Positions 35,957 to 45,339 of a stretch of DNA of 64,000 nt are shown one piece after another. Each line of letters starts with the position of its first letter. The first letter of the stretch is position 1. Position numbers and translations under genes: made by a program. The notes below the pieces were generated by a model. It was not told the origin of the DNA and did not search any database. It saw only the letters and a list, made by a program, of their open reading frames with translations. The stretch is from Salsuginibacillus halophilus (GTDB taxonomy: Bacteria; Bacillota; Bacilli; Bacillales; Marinococcaceae), in NCBI RefSeq assembly GCF_003014715.1, contig NZ_PYAV01000008.1, positions 124,001-188,000 of the forward strand, written 5' to 3'.

Positions 35957-36763
35957 ATGAAAAAATTTGATATTTTAACACCTGTGGGCGTTGTGGTGGG
36001 CATCACGGCGTTATTGTTTGCAGTATTTACAAATGAAGGCCTTGGTATGGTCGTATTCTTTATTCAAATTACGGCATTTTTAATTGTATTTGGTGGATTA
36101 ACGGCAGCCTTACTTATTAACTTCTCTACAGATGACATAAAGTTGTTACCGCGTGTACTTAAAGAAAGTTTTCAACATGAAAATCATGATTTAAAAAGTT
36201 TAATTGATACTTTTGTCGATTTATCCACAAAAGCGAGGCGCGAAGGTCTGCTGGCGCTTGAAGCCGGTATCGAAGAAGTTGAAGACCCTTTTATACGTAA
36301 AGGTGTCATGCTTGCCGTTGACGGAATAGAACCAGATATTATTAAAGATATTATGATGGCTGAAGTCGTTGCCATGGAAGAACGACATAAAAAGGGTCAG
36401 GCTTTAATGCAGAAAGCGGGAGAATATGCGCCGGCCTGGGGAATGATTGGTACCTTAATTGGTCTTGTACTTATGCTGCAGAACCTTGATGATCCTGAAA
36501 CACTCGGTCCGAATATGGCCGTGGCATTATTAACAACATTGTACGGTTCTGTTCTAGCAAACTTACTTTTCATACCAATGGCTAGTAAACTAGAAATCCG
36601 GACGGAAGAAGAAGTTTTCGTTAAGCAAGTTGTAATTGAAGGTGTGATCGGTGTACAGTCCGGTCAAAACCCAAAAATTCTTGAAGAAAAGCTAAGCGCC
36701 TTTATCCGTCAGGAAAACCGCGGCAATGATGAAGAAGCGGAGGAGTTTACGAATGAAGCGTAA
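35957..36763 (+). CDS. motP: Flagellar stator protein MotP (Na+ type)
   Basis: A 268-residue MotA/PomA-like stator subunit with four membrane segments; the large cytoplasmic loop lies between segments 2 and 3 (about 60-150), and GMIGTLIGLVLMLQNL and MAVALLTTLYGSVLANLLFIP are segments 3 and 4. MotP with MotS forms a sodium-driven stator in Bacillus; assignment as the Na+ type rests on the ccpA-motPS gene order and pairing with MotS. It overlaps motS by 11 bp. Confidence 0.9.
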   Translation: MKKFDILTPVGVVVGITALLFAVFTNEGLGMVVFFIQITAFLIVFGGLTAALLINFSTDDIKLLPRVLKESFQHENHDLKSLIDTFVDLSTKARREGLLALEAGIEEVEDPFIRKGVMLAVDGIEPDIIKDIMMAEVVAMEERHKKGQALMQKAGEYAPAWGMIGTLIGLVLMLQNLDDPETLGPNMAVALLTTLYGSVLANLLFIPMASKLEIRTEEEVFVKQVVIEGVIGVQSGQNPKILEEKLSAFIRQENRGNDEEAEEFTNEA

Positions 36764-37544
36764 ACAAAAGACGCCCGAAAAAGGCAGCCCACGGTGGATG
36801 ACAACTTTTTCGGACATGGTGCTTTTAATTCTCGTTTTTTTCGTTATGCTCTTTTCCATGTCCGAAATTGAAACGGAGCAGTTTCGTGCGATTGCAGAGT
36901 CTTTTGATGACCGTCATATGTTTGATTTTTTACCGGCGATGATTGAGCGTGATCAGCCGGGTGAAGATGAAGACGTTGATGAAGATGAATTTGATGAAGA
37001 GTTTGAAGAAGAAATGGATTTTGAAAATGAATTCGAAGAAGAGATCGAGTCTGATCCGGCAGATGATGAAGAACTCGAAGAGATGATGGAAGATATTGAT
37101 GAATATTTAGAAGAAGAAGATATGCAGGACGTCATATCAGCGACACGTGATGATCGCGGAATTGTGCTTGTTTTACAAGAGCGCTTATTGTTTGAAACAG
37201 GGGAAGCAGAACTGCTCGAAGCTGCCGAACCTTTTTTAAGCCAAGTAGGGATGCTCTTAGAAACGATTCCAAACATGGTTGAAGTTGAAGGGCATACAGA
37301 CAGTCGGCCCATCTCGACTTTTCGCTATCCATCGAACTGGGAGCTTTCCGGTGCACGGGCAAGCAGTGTAATCCGTTATATTGAGGAGAATCACAATGTG
37401 AGCCGTCAGCGCCTGAACGCTGTAGGTTATGCGGATACGCGGCCGGTAGCACCAAATGATTCCGAAGAAAATATGCAGCAGAACCGCCGTGTTGTAATGA
37501 TTATTAATGACCCTGATTATGCAGAAGATCGACAAGCGCAATAA
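36753..37544 (+). CDS. motS: Flagellar stator protein MotS with acidic linker
   Basis: A 263-residue MotB-like subunit. One N-terminal membrane helix carries the ion-binding Asp in TTFSDMVLLILVFFVMLF; the C-terminal half is an OmpA-type peptidoglycan-binding domain (EVEGHTDSRPI, NWELSGARASSVIRYI, GYADTRPVAPND). Between them, just outside the membrane, lies an exceptionally acidic stretch (about residues 66-122; 37 of 57 residues Asp or Glu and no Lys or Arg). ATG at 36753 follows GGAGGAG; the ATG at 36726 is inside motP without a site. Confidence 0.92.
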   Translation: MKRKQKTPEKGSPRWMTTFSDMVLLILVFFVMLFSMSEIETEQFRAIAESFDDRHMFDFLPAMIERDQPGEDEDVDEDEFDEEFEEEMDFENEFEEEIESDPADDEELEEMMEDIDEYLEEEDMQDVISATRDDRGIVLVLQERLLFETGEAELLEAAEPFLSQVGMLLETIPNMVEVEGHTDSRPISTFRYPSNWELSGARASSVIRYIEENHNVSRQRLNAVGYADTRPVAPNDSEENMQQNRRVVMIINDPDYAEDRQAQ

Positions 37545-37549
37545 ATTCA

Positions 37550-37587
37550 CAGCCCTCAGCCGTATTCGGCCGAGGGCTGATTTTTTA
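37550..37587. terminator. Terminator between motS and acuC
   Basis: AGCCCTC (37551-37557) pairs with GAGGGCT (37572-37578), enclosing an inner GCCG/CGGC stem, followed by TTTTTT; lies between converging genes. Confidence 0.8.
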
Positions 37588-37620
37588 AATAATGAGTATA
37601 AAATAATCGAGGCAAAACCG

Positions 37621-38784
37621 TTATCTGTTCTTTTCGTTTCGAATATGGAATAATGCTTTATCAAGCGACTTTTTATTTTTTTCAGTAATCTCCGGCTTGC
37701 GCGGGATGGGTGGATATAAATCAGCAGGGTCTGTCCAAAATGTTGGCAGCGGAATCGGTGATTGATCTTTCCAAGCTTCGAGCCAAGTTTCCGGAAGGGA
37801 CCCTTCAGCAATATGACGTTGATCGCTCATTTCCAACCAGAGCAGTGACCAAGCACGGGGGACGACCCGCCAGTGGTCATATCCGCCGCCACCGACGGCC
37901 ACCCAGCGTCCGTCACAAAAGTCATGTGCAACTTCGTGGGCAATCCGCGGTACTTCACGGAAGAATTCGATAGAAGCTGAAAGGTGCGTTAATGGGTCAT
38001 AATAATGAGCATCTGCCCCGTTTTGGGTTAAGATGATATCCGGCTTAAAAAACTCTGCGACTTCCCAAATTGCAGCTTCATACACTTCTAGAAACGAATG
38101 GTCTTCTGTAAAAGCATCAACCGGAACGTTAATCGAGAATCCAAACCCTTGCCCATTTCCTTTTTCATTCACAGCACCTGTGCCAGGAAAGAGGTAACGG
38201 CCCGTTTCATGAATAGATAATGTACATACATCAGGGTCTTCATAAAAAGCCCATTGAACGCCATCGCCGTGGTGAGCGTCTGTATCGATATACAGCACCC
38301 GCATACCGTAAACTTTACGTAAGTATTCAATTGCTATTGAACTGTCGTTATATATACAAAAACCTGAAGCTTTGCCACGAAAACCGTGATGCAGCCCCCC
38401 ACCTAAGTTTAAAGCGTGGGTGGCCCGGCCTTCCATAACTTCATCAACTGCACTTAATGTCCCTCCAACGAGTAGGGCTGCAGCTTCGTGCATATTATGA
38501 AACATAGGTGTGTCTTCGGTGCCGAGTCCAAAATTGTTTGCCAGGCCCGGGGAAAGCTCACCGCGGCCGGCTTTTTTTACAGCTTCAATATACGCTTGAT
38601 CATGGACAAGTGCAATTTCTTCGTCACTTGCCATGCGTGGTGTAACAAAATCGTCCGGCTGCAAAGCATCTTCAGCTTCAAGCAGACTTTTTGTTAACTG
38701 CAGGCGAAGATGATTGAATGGATGGTCATCGCTGAACTTATACTTCAGCATATCTTCTGAATATATAAATGCATGATTTCTCAT
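37621..38784 (-). CDS. acuC: Acetoin utilization protein AcuC (class I-type deacetylase)
   Basis: A 387-residue histone-deacetylase-fold enzyme. Metal and catalytic motifs are GLHHGFRGKASGFCIYND, YIDTDAHHGDGVQW and TQNGADAHYYDP, in canonical order. In B. subtilis AcuC deacetylates and reactivates acetyl-CoA synthetase. The ATG at 38784 overlaps the acuB stop (ATGA), giving exactly the B. subtilis length; the upstream ATG-like starts run into acuB. Last gene of acuABC. Confidence 0.93.
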   Translation of the reverse strand: MRNHAFIYSEDMLKYKFSDDHPFNHLRLQLTKSLLEAEDALQPDDFVTPRMASDEEIALVHDQAYIEAVKKAGRGELSPGLANNFGLGTEDTPMFHNMHEAAALLVGGTLSAVDEVMEGRATHALNLGGGLHHGFRGKASGFCIYNDSSIAIEYLRKVYGMRVLYIDTDAHHGDGVQWAFYEDPDVCTLSIHETGRYLFPGTGAVNEKGNGQGFGFSINVPVDAFTEDHSFLEVYEAAIWEVAEFFKPDIILTQNGADAHYYDPLTHLSASIEFFREVPRIAHEVAHDFCDGRWVAVGGGGYDHWRVVPRAWSLLWLEMSDQRHIAEGSLPETWLEAWKDQSPIPLPTFWTDPADLYPPIPRKPEITEKNKKSLDKALFHIRNEKNR

Positions 38785-39425
38785 GGTGACATCCCCGGCA
38801 TACGTGGCCACATGACTTCGTAGCCGCTGGATTCAAGGGTTTCAATGATACGGCGCGGATCCATTGTTTGTACCCGGAACACAAGAATTTTGTATTCAGG
38901 GTCTTCACACGGGTAGACGAGCACACTCGTAACATTTTTATTATTTGCTTTAAATAAGGCAGCAACATCTGCAAGCTGGCCGGATATATTAGGAACCCGG
39001 ATTTCAATTTGCGAACTTGGCTGATGGGCACCTGTTAGTTTCACCAAGGTATGAAGGATGTCAGTTTCAGTAATCATGCCTACAAGCACGTCATCTTCGG
39101 TCACCGGGAGGGAGCTGATGTCATGCTCATACAAAGTTGAGGCAGCATCTTCAACAAAGTCAAGTGGTCCAGTAGTGACGACATTCGTTTTCATGATGGA
39201 AGATAAAGGTTTCTGTAAGTCTTCTAAATGTTCATCAGCATGAAAAATAGATGGACTAGCATCACGAATATCCCGGTCGGAGACAATAGCTATTAATTCA
39301 TGTTTGTCGTTTACGATGGGTACATGCCGGATTTTTCGTTCGTGCATAACGTTCATTGCCTGCTCAATCGTATTTTCTGCAGTTAAGTAAGCAACATCTT
39401 TGTGCATAATTTCTTCGATCAGCAT
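38781..39425 (-). CDS. acuB: Acetoin utilization protein AcuB (CBS-ACT)
   Basis: A 214-residue protein with two CBS domains (about 1-60 and 75-130: IMHKDVAYLTAENTIEQAMNVMHERKIRHVPIVN, then MKTNVVTTGPLDFVEDAASTLYEHDISSLPVTE) and a C-terminal ACT domain (IEIRVPNISGQLADVAALFKANNKNV). It probably senses an adenine nucleotide and modulates the acu system. ATG follows AAAGGAGG, 19 bp after acuA. Confidence 0.92.
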   Translation of the reverse strand: MLIEEIMHKDVAYLTAENTIEQAMNVMHERKIRHVPIVNDKHELIAIVSDRDIRDASPSIFHADEHLEDLQKPLSSIMKTNVVTTGPLDFVEDAASTLYEHDISSLPVTEDDVLVGMITETDILHTLVKLTGAHQPSSQIEIRVPNISGQLADVAALFKANNKNVTSVLVYPCEDPEYKILVFRVQTMDPRRIIETLESSGYEVMWPRMPGMSP

Positions 39426-39443
39426 AAAGAAATCCTCCTTTCA

Positions 39444-40076
39444 TTAAAACATAAACCGTCCGGAAAAGCGGACAGCGTCGAACTGTTGAATGCTATCATT
39501 ATCAACTCTATCTCCAATACGCACCATTAAGCAGTTGGCGGGATGACTGCTGATTTCCGGGTCATCTGTAGCCATCCACTCAAGCCCGCCAGCGTTCATC
39601 ATTTTTTCCATAACTTTGCGGTAATCCCAAATTGATAGGCCGCTTCCTTTTAAGTCCCAATGCCAATAATACTCTGTTGTGATGATAATGTAATCCTCCA
39701 TTGCATCATCAAGCATTGAGAGCTCTAAAAGGTGTGAACCGATCTTTGCTCCACGGTATTCCGGAGCAATCTCAATAGCACCAAGTTCAAGCAGGTTATC
39801 AAGTTCTGCCTCAGACCAGCGCTCAAGTGGATCAGGGTATAAAAAAGTAACATAACCGATAACCTGGTCACCATCAAGCGCCACATTGATTCGACCTTCT
39901 GGAAGATCAGCAATTCCAATTAATGCTTTTTTCTGCTCATCAGGCCGTCGAAAAGCAACCAATCCTTCATTAAAACTAAGTTCGTGAATTTTTTTGCCAG
40001 AGATAGGTCCTTCAATTGTAATGGTCCGGTCTTGAAAAGGAATTTCTCTGGAAAAAAACATTTTTTTGTGTTTCAT
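39444..40076 (-). CDS. acuA: Protein acetyltransferase AcuA
   Basis: A 210-residue GNAT acetyltransferase. The acetyl-CoA motif is in LGAIEIAPEYRGAKIGSHLLELSM (V/I-x-x-x-R-G-x-K-I-G). In B. subtilis AcuA acetylates and inactivates AcsA. The ATG at 40076 follows AAGGTGG with normal spacing and gives the B. subtilis length; a GTG at 40091 would overlap that site. First gene of acuABC, divergent from its target acsA. Confidence 0.92.
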   Translation of the reverse strand: MKHKKMFFSREIPFQDRTITIEGPISGKKIHELSFNEGLVAFRRPDEQKKALIGIADLPEGRINVALDGDQVIGYVTFLYPDPLERWSEAELDNLLELGAIEIAPEYRGAKIGSHLLELSMLDDAMEDYIIITTEYYWHWDLKGSGLSIWDYRKVMEKMMNAGGLEWMATDDPEISSHPANCLMVRIGDRVDNDSIQQFDAVRFSGRFMF

Positions 40077-40146
40077 TTTTCCCGAGGCCACCTTTATCAG
40101 CAGTTTAAGCGTTTCCTTATTCGGGCAGAGGATAACAACTACCTAC

Positions 40147-40175
40147 ATTATACATAATCACCCGGAATTTGAACA
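40147..40175 (-). promoter_or_regulatory. Candidate sigma-A promoter of acuABC
   Basis: On the minus strand TGTTCA (40175-40170), 17-bp spacer, TATAAT (40152-40147). Confidence 0.55.
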
Positions 40176-40246
40176 CCGAACTTCCTTTTGTAAGCCTATA
40201 CATGACAGTCGATTCGGAAATTTCTTATTTAAATGGCAATGTAAAA

Positions 40247-40296
40247 TTGAAGAAAAATTCATAATATATTATAATAGCATTGTGGAAACGCAATCA
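40247..40296 (+). promoter_or_regulatory. acsA promoter with downstream cre-like site
   Basis: TTGAAG (40247-40252), 17-bp spacer, TATAAT (40270-40275). TGGAAACGCAATCA (40283-40296), matching the cre consensus at 12 of 14 positions, lies at the start of the transcript, where bound CcpA would block elongation. B. subtilis acsA is CcpA-repressed, which fits. Confidence 0.7.
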
Positions 40297-40321
40297 TGCT
40301 TGAAAGAGAGGAAGATGGTAT

Positions 40322-42040
40322 ATGAAGGTGCAAACGCTTCCGGCAAAAGAAGGACAACACAATCTCGCAAATTATGATGAAGCAGTTAAAAATTTTGACT
40401 GGTCTCAAGTCGAAAAAGAATTTTCGTGGTTTGAGACTGGGAAAGTAAACATGGCACATGAAGCGATCGACCGCCATGCCGACTCTCCAGATAAGAAAGA
40501 TCAAGTTGCATTGTACTATAGTGATCAAGAGCGTGATGAGGAGTATACGTTTCAAGATTTAAAAGAAAAGTCCAACCAGGCAGCGAACATGTTCAGAGAA
40601 GCAGGTATTACAAAGGGAGACCGCGTGTTTATCTTCATGCCGCGCTCGCCTGAATTGTACTTTGCTTTTCTCGGTGCTGTGAAAGTTGGTGCAATCGTTG
40701 GGCCTCTATTTGAAGCTTTTATGGAAGGGGCTGTCCGCGATCGCCTTGAGGATAGTGAAGCGAAAGCTTTAGTTACAACGCCGGCACTTTTAGAGCGTGT
40801 TCCGGTTGATGATCTGCCATCTCTTGAAGCTGTATTTATTGACGGCGGTAAAGTAAAAGAAGAAGGACCTTACTATGATTATCAAACCCGCTTGCAAGCG
40901 GCTTCTACGGATGCAGAAGTAGAATGGGTAGATAAAGAAGACGGTTTAATTCTACATTACACATCCGGATCTACAGGTAAGCCAAAAGGTGTTTATCATG
41001 TCCATTATGCGATGGTACAGCATTATCAAACTGCTAAATGGGTACTTGATATTAAAGATAACGATGTATTTTGGTGTACAGCTGACCCAGGCTGGGTTAC
41101 AGGCACATCATATGGCATTTTCGCTCCGTGGCTTGCAGGTGTAACAAATGTTGTTCGCGGCGGGAGGTTCAGCCCGCAGGATTGGTACGCAACACTTCAG
41201 AAATATGGTGTAAGTATTTGGTATAGTGCACCAACAGCTTTTCGTATGTTGATGAGCGCAGGGGATGAAGTGATTAAGGAGTATGACCTTTCCTCTCTCC
41301 GTCATATTTTAAGTGTAGGTGAACCGTTAAACCCTGAAGTTGTACGCTGGGGTGAGAAGGTATTTAACCTCCGTATCCATGATACATGGTGGATGACAGA
41401 AACGGGTGCACAAATGATCGTTAACTTCCCGGCAATGGATATTAAAGCCGGGTCGATGGGTAAACCAATCCCAGGTGTGAAAGCTGCCATCGTTGACGAT
41501 CAAGGCAATGAACTACCACCAAACCGTATGGGTAACTTAGCAATTGCTAAAGGCTGGCCATCGATGATGCGTAAGATCTGGAATCAACCTGAGAAGTATA
41601 ACAGCTACTTTGAGTTAGGTGACTGGTACGTTTCCGGTGATTCGGCTTATATGGATGAAGACGGCTACTTCTGGTTCCAAGGCCGGATCGATGACGTTAT
41701 TATGACTGCCGGCGAACGTGTAGGCCCATTTGAAGTTGAAAGTAAACTCGTTGAGCATCCCGCTGTAGCTGAAGCCGGGGTTATCGGGAAGCCAGATCCT
41801 GTTCGCGGTGAGATCATTAAAGCATTTGTGGCTCTTCGCGATGGGTATGAAGTGACTGAGGATACAAAAGAAGATATTCGTACCTTTGTTAAAAAAGGTT
41901 TAGCTGCACATGCAGCACCGCGTGAAATTGAATTCCGTGATAAGCTGCCAAAAACGCGTAGTGGTAAGATTATGCGCCGCGTGTTAAAAGCATGGGAGCT
42001 GGATCTTCCAACAGGTGATCTATCAACAATGGAAGATTAA
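40322..42040 (+). CDS. acsA: Acetyl-CoA synthetase
   Basis: A 572-residue adenylate-forming enzyme, the same length as B. subtilis AcsA. Motifs in order: LHYTSGSTGKPKGV (P-loop), WWMTETGAQMIVNFP, SGDSAYMDEDGYFWFQGRIDDVI, and the C-terminal acetylation-target motif PKTRSGKIMRR with the catalytic Lys. It activates acetate with ATP and CoA. The divergent acuABC genes encode its acetylation control. Confidence 0.95.
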   Translation: MKVQTLPAKEGQHNLANYDEAVKNFDWSQVEKEFSWFETGKVNMAHEAIDRHADSPDKKDQVALYYSDQERDEEYTFQDLKEKSNQAANMFREAGITKGDRVFIFMPRSPELYFAFLGAVKVGAIVGPLFEAFMEGAVRDRLEDSEAKALVTTPALLERVPVDDLPSLEAVFIDGGKVKEEGPYYDYQTRLQAASTDAEVEWVDKEDGLILHYTSGSTGKPKGVYHVHYAMVQHYQTAKWVLDIKDNDVFWCTADPGWVTGTSYGIFAPWLAGVTNVVRGGRFSPQDWYATLQKYGVSIWYSAPTAFRMLMSAGDEVIKEYDLSSLRHILSVGEPLNPEVVRWGEKVFNLRIHDTWWMTETGAQMIVNFPAMDIKAGSMGKPIPGVKAAIVDDQGNELPPNRMGNLAIAKGWPSMMRKIWNQPEKYNSYFELGDWYVSGDSAYMDEDGYFWFQGRIDDVIMTAGERVGPFEVESKLVEHPAVAEAGVIGKPDPVRGEIIKAFVALRDGYEVTEDTKEDIRTFVKKGLAAHAAPREIEFRDKLPKTRSGKIMRRVLKAWELDLPTGDLSTMED

Positions 42041-42046
42041 GGTTAA

Positions 42047-42078
42047 AAGAAGCTGCCTTTAAGGCAGCTTCTTTTTTT
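42047..42078 (+). terminator. Rho-independent terminator after acsA
   Basis: AAGAAGCTGCCTT pairs with AAGGCAGCTTCTT, followed by TTTTT. Confidence 0.88.
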
Positions 42079-42089
42079 AAGATACAAAT

Positions 42090-42137
42090 ACAAAGAAAAG
42101 GCCGCTGCAATTCGATTTGCAGCGGCCTTTTCTTTGT
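42090..42137. terminator. Bidirectional terminator of the PBP gene
   Basis: Perfect 21-bp inverted repeat (42090-42110 with 42117-42137) with GC-rich GGCCGCTGC core and A/T arms. It ends the minus-strand PBP transcript and backs up the acsA terminator. Confidence 0.9.
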
Positions 42138-42153
42138 AAATTAGAAGTTTTAC

Positions 42154-45100
42154 TTAATCTTCACCGTTTTCCTCACCGCTACCTTCCTCGGCAGGTTCTT
42201 CTTCTACTGGCTCTTCTTCAGCAGGCTCTTCTTCAGCAGGTTCTTCTTCTACAGGTTCTTCTTCTACTGGCTCTTCTTCAGCAGGTTCTTCTTCAGGTGG
42301 TGGATCCTCTTCGGCAGGAGGATCTTCAGAAGGTGTCTCTTGTGGCTCTTCAGTTTCTTGCCCATTGCTGCCACCATTTGAAGCTCCATTGCTTCCTTCA
42401 CCATCCCCAGGCTCAGTGGCACCAGGCGAACCGCCATCAGATCCACCAGTATCATTTTCAGTTTCCTCTGGTGTTTCAGTTTCAGGTGAGGAACTTTCTC
42501 CTTCATTCTCACCAGCATCTTCATCATCCTCGCTAGGAGTGTCTGTTATTGAGGATGACGCTGATTCACGGCCAAGCGTATCAACGGCTGTAACGTAATG
42601 AGATTGACCTGCACTAACATTGTAAGACGTTTCAGCACTATCAATGATGCTGTCAACTTGAACCCCGGATTCTGTATAAATTCGGTAACCGACAATATCA
42701 TTATCGGGGTGCTGATTCCACGTAAGTGTGGAACCACTTTGTGAAGTTCCAGTTACAGCTCCTGGTGCATAGCCGTTTGTAGGTGCTTCACGGTCAGGCA
42801 CAATGTTATCAGTTATGCTTTCAGGTAAATACTCATTAATGTTGTCGACGTCAAACTCATCGTCGTCAAGCAGAATCCCTGTTTGTGTGAACTCAGCAGG
42901 AGTTTCACTTAAGGCACGGTAAGTTGTACCACCGATGGTTACATAGCTTGCGTCTTCAAGACTGTCGTCTGTCGTCGTCGGGATGTGCTCATTAATCATT
43001 AAATCTGTATGAACAAAGCCAGCCTCACTACAGCGGTTTGAAGGCAGTGTGTCTGTTAAGCCGCAGATAGATTGACTTACGACGCCTTCTGGCTGCGTGA
43101 ACGTTTCATCAGTAATAATTTGCTCATACTCAACTTCAGAAGCATGGTTAATGATTTCTGCCCAAATGCGCTGGGTTCGTTGACTTTGACTCCAGCCGTT
43201 CACTCCATGATCAACGCCAAGCTGGCTGGAATCATAACCAAGCCACACACCAAGTGATACGTTAGGGTTGTAGCCGACAAACCATAAATCTGTATAATCT
43301 CCAGTGGTTCCTGTCTTCCCTGCCCAGTCACTGCTATGATTTAAATAACCTGGCATACCGGCCGCTGTACCTCCAGGTTGAAGGACATCGCGCAGCATAT
43401 CGGTCATAACGTAGGACGTCTGTGGCGAGAATACTTCATTTGTTTCTGGTTCGTGCTCGTAGATTGTATCCCCATCACGAGTTTCAATACTTTCAATCAT
43501 ATAAGCATCTCGGTGTGTACCTTCGTTTGCAAATGTTGAATACGCACTCGTTAATGCTTCAGGAGTCGCTCCAAATGAACCAATGGCATCACTTTCATAT
43601 GGACGGCTTTCTTCAAGCCAGATGCCCATATTTAACATATCCTGTCGCGCTTCAGGCAGGTCCAGCCGCATCATAGAACGAACTGCCGGCGTATTCCTGG
43701 ATTCTTGGAGTGATTCACGAACTGTAATTAAGCCGCGGTGCTGATTATCAAAGTTTGTAATTTCCTGATCGCTTCCTTCAGGGTAATACGGGATATCCGG
43801 TACAATTGAATTTGCGTGTACTGCACCACGTTCAATGGCAGGTGCGTAAGAAATTACCGGCTTGGATGTCGAACCCACATCACGGTTGCTGTCGGAAGCA
43901 TGGTTCATCTGCTGGCGTTCAAAGTCACGCCCGCCAACGAAGCCGAGCACCTTACCGGTCGCATTGTCGATTAAACTAGCACCAACTTCTTCTTGATATA
44001 CGTGTTCTTCTTGATTCTCTTCATCCCAAATTGTTTTGTCCGGACCGAACATACTGTCATCAGAAATGGCATCTTGCATTGCATCGTAAATGTTTTTATC
44101 GATCGTTGTACGTACCTTTAAGCCTTGCTGGCGCAAAAACGTTTGCGCATCCTGTGTATAGGTTAAGGTTGTTTCCTGCAGTTCTTCACCTTCTAATTCG
44201 CCAAGGTCAATCCCATCTTCTTCTAGCATTTTGTCACGGATGATATTTCGAGCTTCGCGTTCAGCAGCATATGTGATGTATGGGTATTCTTCATATGCGC
44301 TTGGCGCAGCTTCTGTTAAGCTGTCGCGAATATCATAAGCAAGTGCCTCCTCGTGCTCCTCTTCATCGATGACATTGTTGTCTTTCATACGGTTTAACAC
44401 CGTACGCATTCGGTTGAGGCCGCTTTGCATTTCTTCTTCAGATTTAATTTCTCCATTGTTATAAAATGGTGTGTGAGAAAAAGGACTTTGCGGTATACCG
44501 GCAAGAAAAGCAGCTTGCGGTATATTTAGTTCATGCACTTCAACACCGAAAACACCTTCAGCTGCAGCTTGGATACCGGCGATGTTTTCTCCAGAGGCAT
44601 TGCGGCCAAACGGCACAATATTTAAATAAGCTTCAAGAATTTCATCTTTATCCATGTAATTTTCAAGCCGCATCGCAAGCACAATTTCGTTTGCTTTACG
44701 CTCAAATGATACTTCATTAGAAAGCAGTTGGTTTTTTACAAGCTGTTGTGTCAGTGTACTTCCTCCGGTTTGGTCCCCTGTGCTGGAAAACTCTTGATAA
44801 GTCGCACGAAATAAAGCTTTTGGCACGATACCGTCGTGTTCGAAAAAATATTCGTCTTCAGTGGCAAGAACCGCATCGATGACTTCATCTGAAACATCTT
44901 CAAGCGGGATTTCACGGCGTTCCAGGTCAGTTCGAAGCTCTCCTAAATATTCGTCATTAGCAAAATAGACTTCGCTGATCTCTTCAAAGTTATAAATCTC
45001 TTCTCTCATTTCGTCGCTGCCATGAGCTTCTTCCTCTTCTACGAGCGAGAGAAAATATCCGGCACCAGCGCCTCCTACAAACAGTACAGCCATGATGATT

Positions 45101-45222
45101 AAAATGACAAAAAGTAAAATAAGATTCCAAAAGACTTGAGAAGTAATGTTCAAACTACGAACAACTCGGTTTTCTCCCCATTTTCCGACCGTTTCATTGA
45201 ATTTTTGAAAAAAGGTACCCAA
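42154..45222 (-). CDS. Class A penicillin-binding protein (PBP1A type)
   Basis: A 1022-residue bifunctional PBP. One membrane helix (about 31-60), a GT51 glycosyltransferase domain with catalytic E122 in ATEDEYFFEHDG, a transpeptidase domain with the active-site Ser near 450 (GSTSKP) and KTGTTGDYTD near 635. A fibronectin-III-like domain (APGAVTGTSQSGSTLTWNQ ... SHYVTAVDTLGRES) follows, then a roughly 110-residue low-complexity tail of Gly/Ser/Asn and a Glu-Glu-Pro-(Ala/Val)-Glu-Glu repeat. It polymerises and crosslinks peptidoglycan outside the cell. Start is TTG at 45222, 11 bp after AAGGAGG; no ATG fits. Extended -10 TGCTATAAT (45257-45252) lies just upstream. Confidence 0.92.
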   Translation of the reverse strand: MGTFFQKFNETVGKWGENRVVRSLNITSQVFWNLILLFVILIIMAVLFVGGAGAGYFLSLVEEEEAHGSDEMREEIYNFEEISEVYFANDEYLGELRTDLERREIPLEDVSDEVIDAVLATEDEYFFEHDGIVPKALFRATYQEFSSTGDQTGGSTLTQQLVKNQLLSNEVSFERKANEIVLAMRLENYMDKDEILEAYLNIVPFGRNASGENIAGIQAAAEGVFGVEVHELNIPQAAFLAGIPQSPFSHTPFYNNGEIKSEEEMQSGLNRMRTVLNRMKDNNVIDEEEHEEALAYDIRDSLTEAAPSAYEEYPYITYAAEREARNIIRDKMLEEDGIDLGELEGEELQETTLTYTQDAQTFLRQQGLKVRTTIDKNIYDAMQDAISDDSMFGPDKTIWDEENQEEHVYQEEVGASLIDNATGKVLGFVGGRDFERQQMNHASDSNRDVGSTSKPVISYAPAIERGAVHANSIVPDIPYYPEGSDQEITNFDNQHRGLITVRESLQESRNTPAVRSMMRLDLPEARQDMLNMGIWLEESRPYESDAIGSFGATPEALTSAYSTFANEGTHRDAYMIESIETRDGDTIYEHEPETNEVFSPQTSYVMTDMLRDVLQPGGTAAGMPGYLNHSSDWAGKTGTTGDYTDLWFVGYNPNVSLGVWLGYDSSQLGVDHGVNGWSQSQRTQRIWAEIINHASEVEYEQIITDETFTQPEGVVSQSICGLTDTLPSNRCSEAGFVHTDLMINEHIPTTTDDSLEDASYVTIGGTTYRALSETPAEFTQTGILLDDDEFDVDNINEYLPESITDNIVPDREAPTNGYAPGAVTGTSQSGSTLTWNQHPDNDIVGYRIYTESGVQVDSIIDSAETSYNVSAGQSHYVTAVDTLGRESASSSITDTPSEDDEDAGENEGESSSPETETPEETENDTGGSDGGSPGATEPGDGEGSNGASNGGSNGQETEEPQETPSEDPPAEEDPPPEEEPAEEEPVEEEPVEEEPAEEEPAEEEPVEEEPAEEGSGEENGED

Positions 45223-45339
45223 TGGTTTAATGACCTCCTTATATCATTGTTATTATAGCATAAGTCAAAGGCGAGCTCCTATCATTCAAGACACTTTTAT
45301 ATTGATTTGACATAGCCGTTCAGCCTATGATAAAAAGTG

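Noticed and set aside
36953-37312. Minus-strand Ser-rich 119-codon ORF.
   Set aside because: Antisense shadow of the acidic MotS linker.
42117-42536. Plus-strand 139-codon ORF rich in Leu/Gln/His.
   Set aside because: Antisense to the low-complexity tail of the PBP gene and overlapping its terminator.
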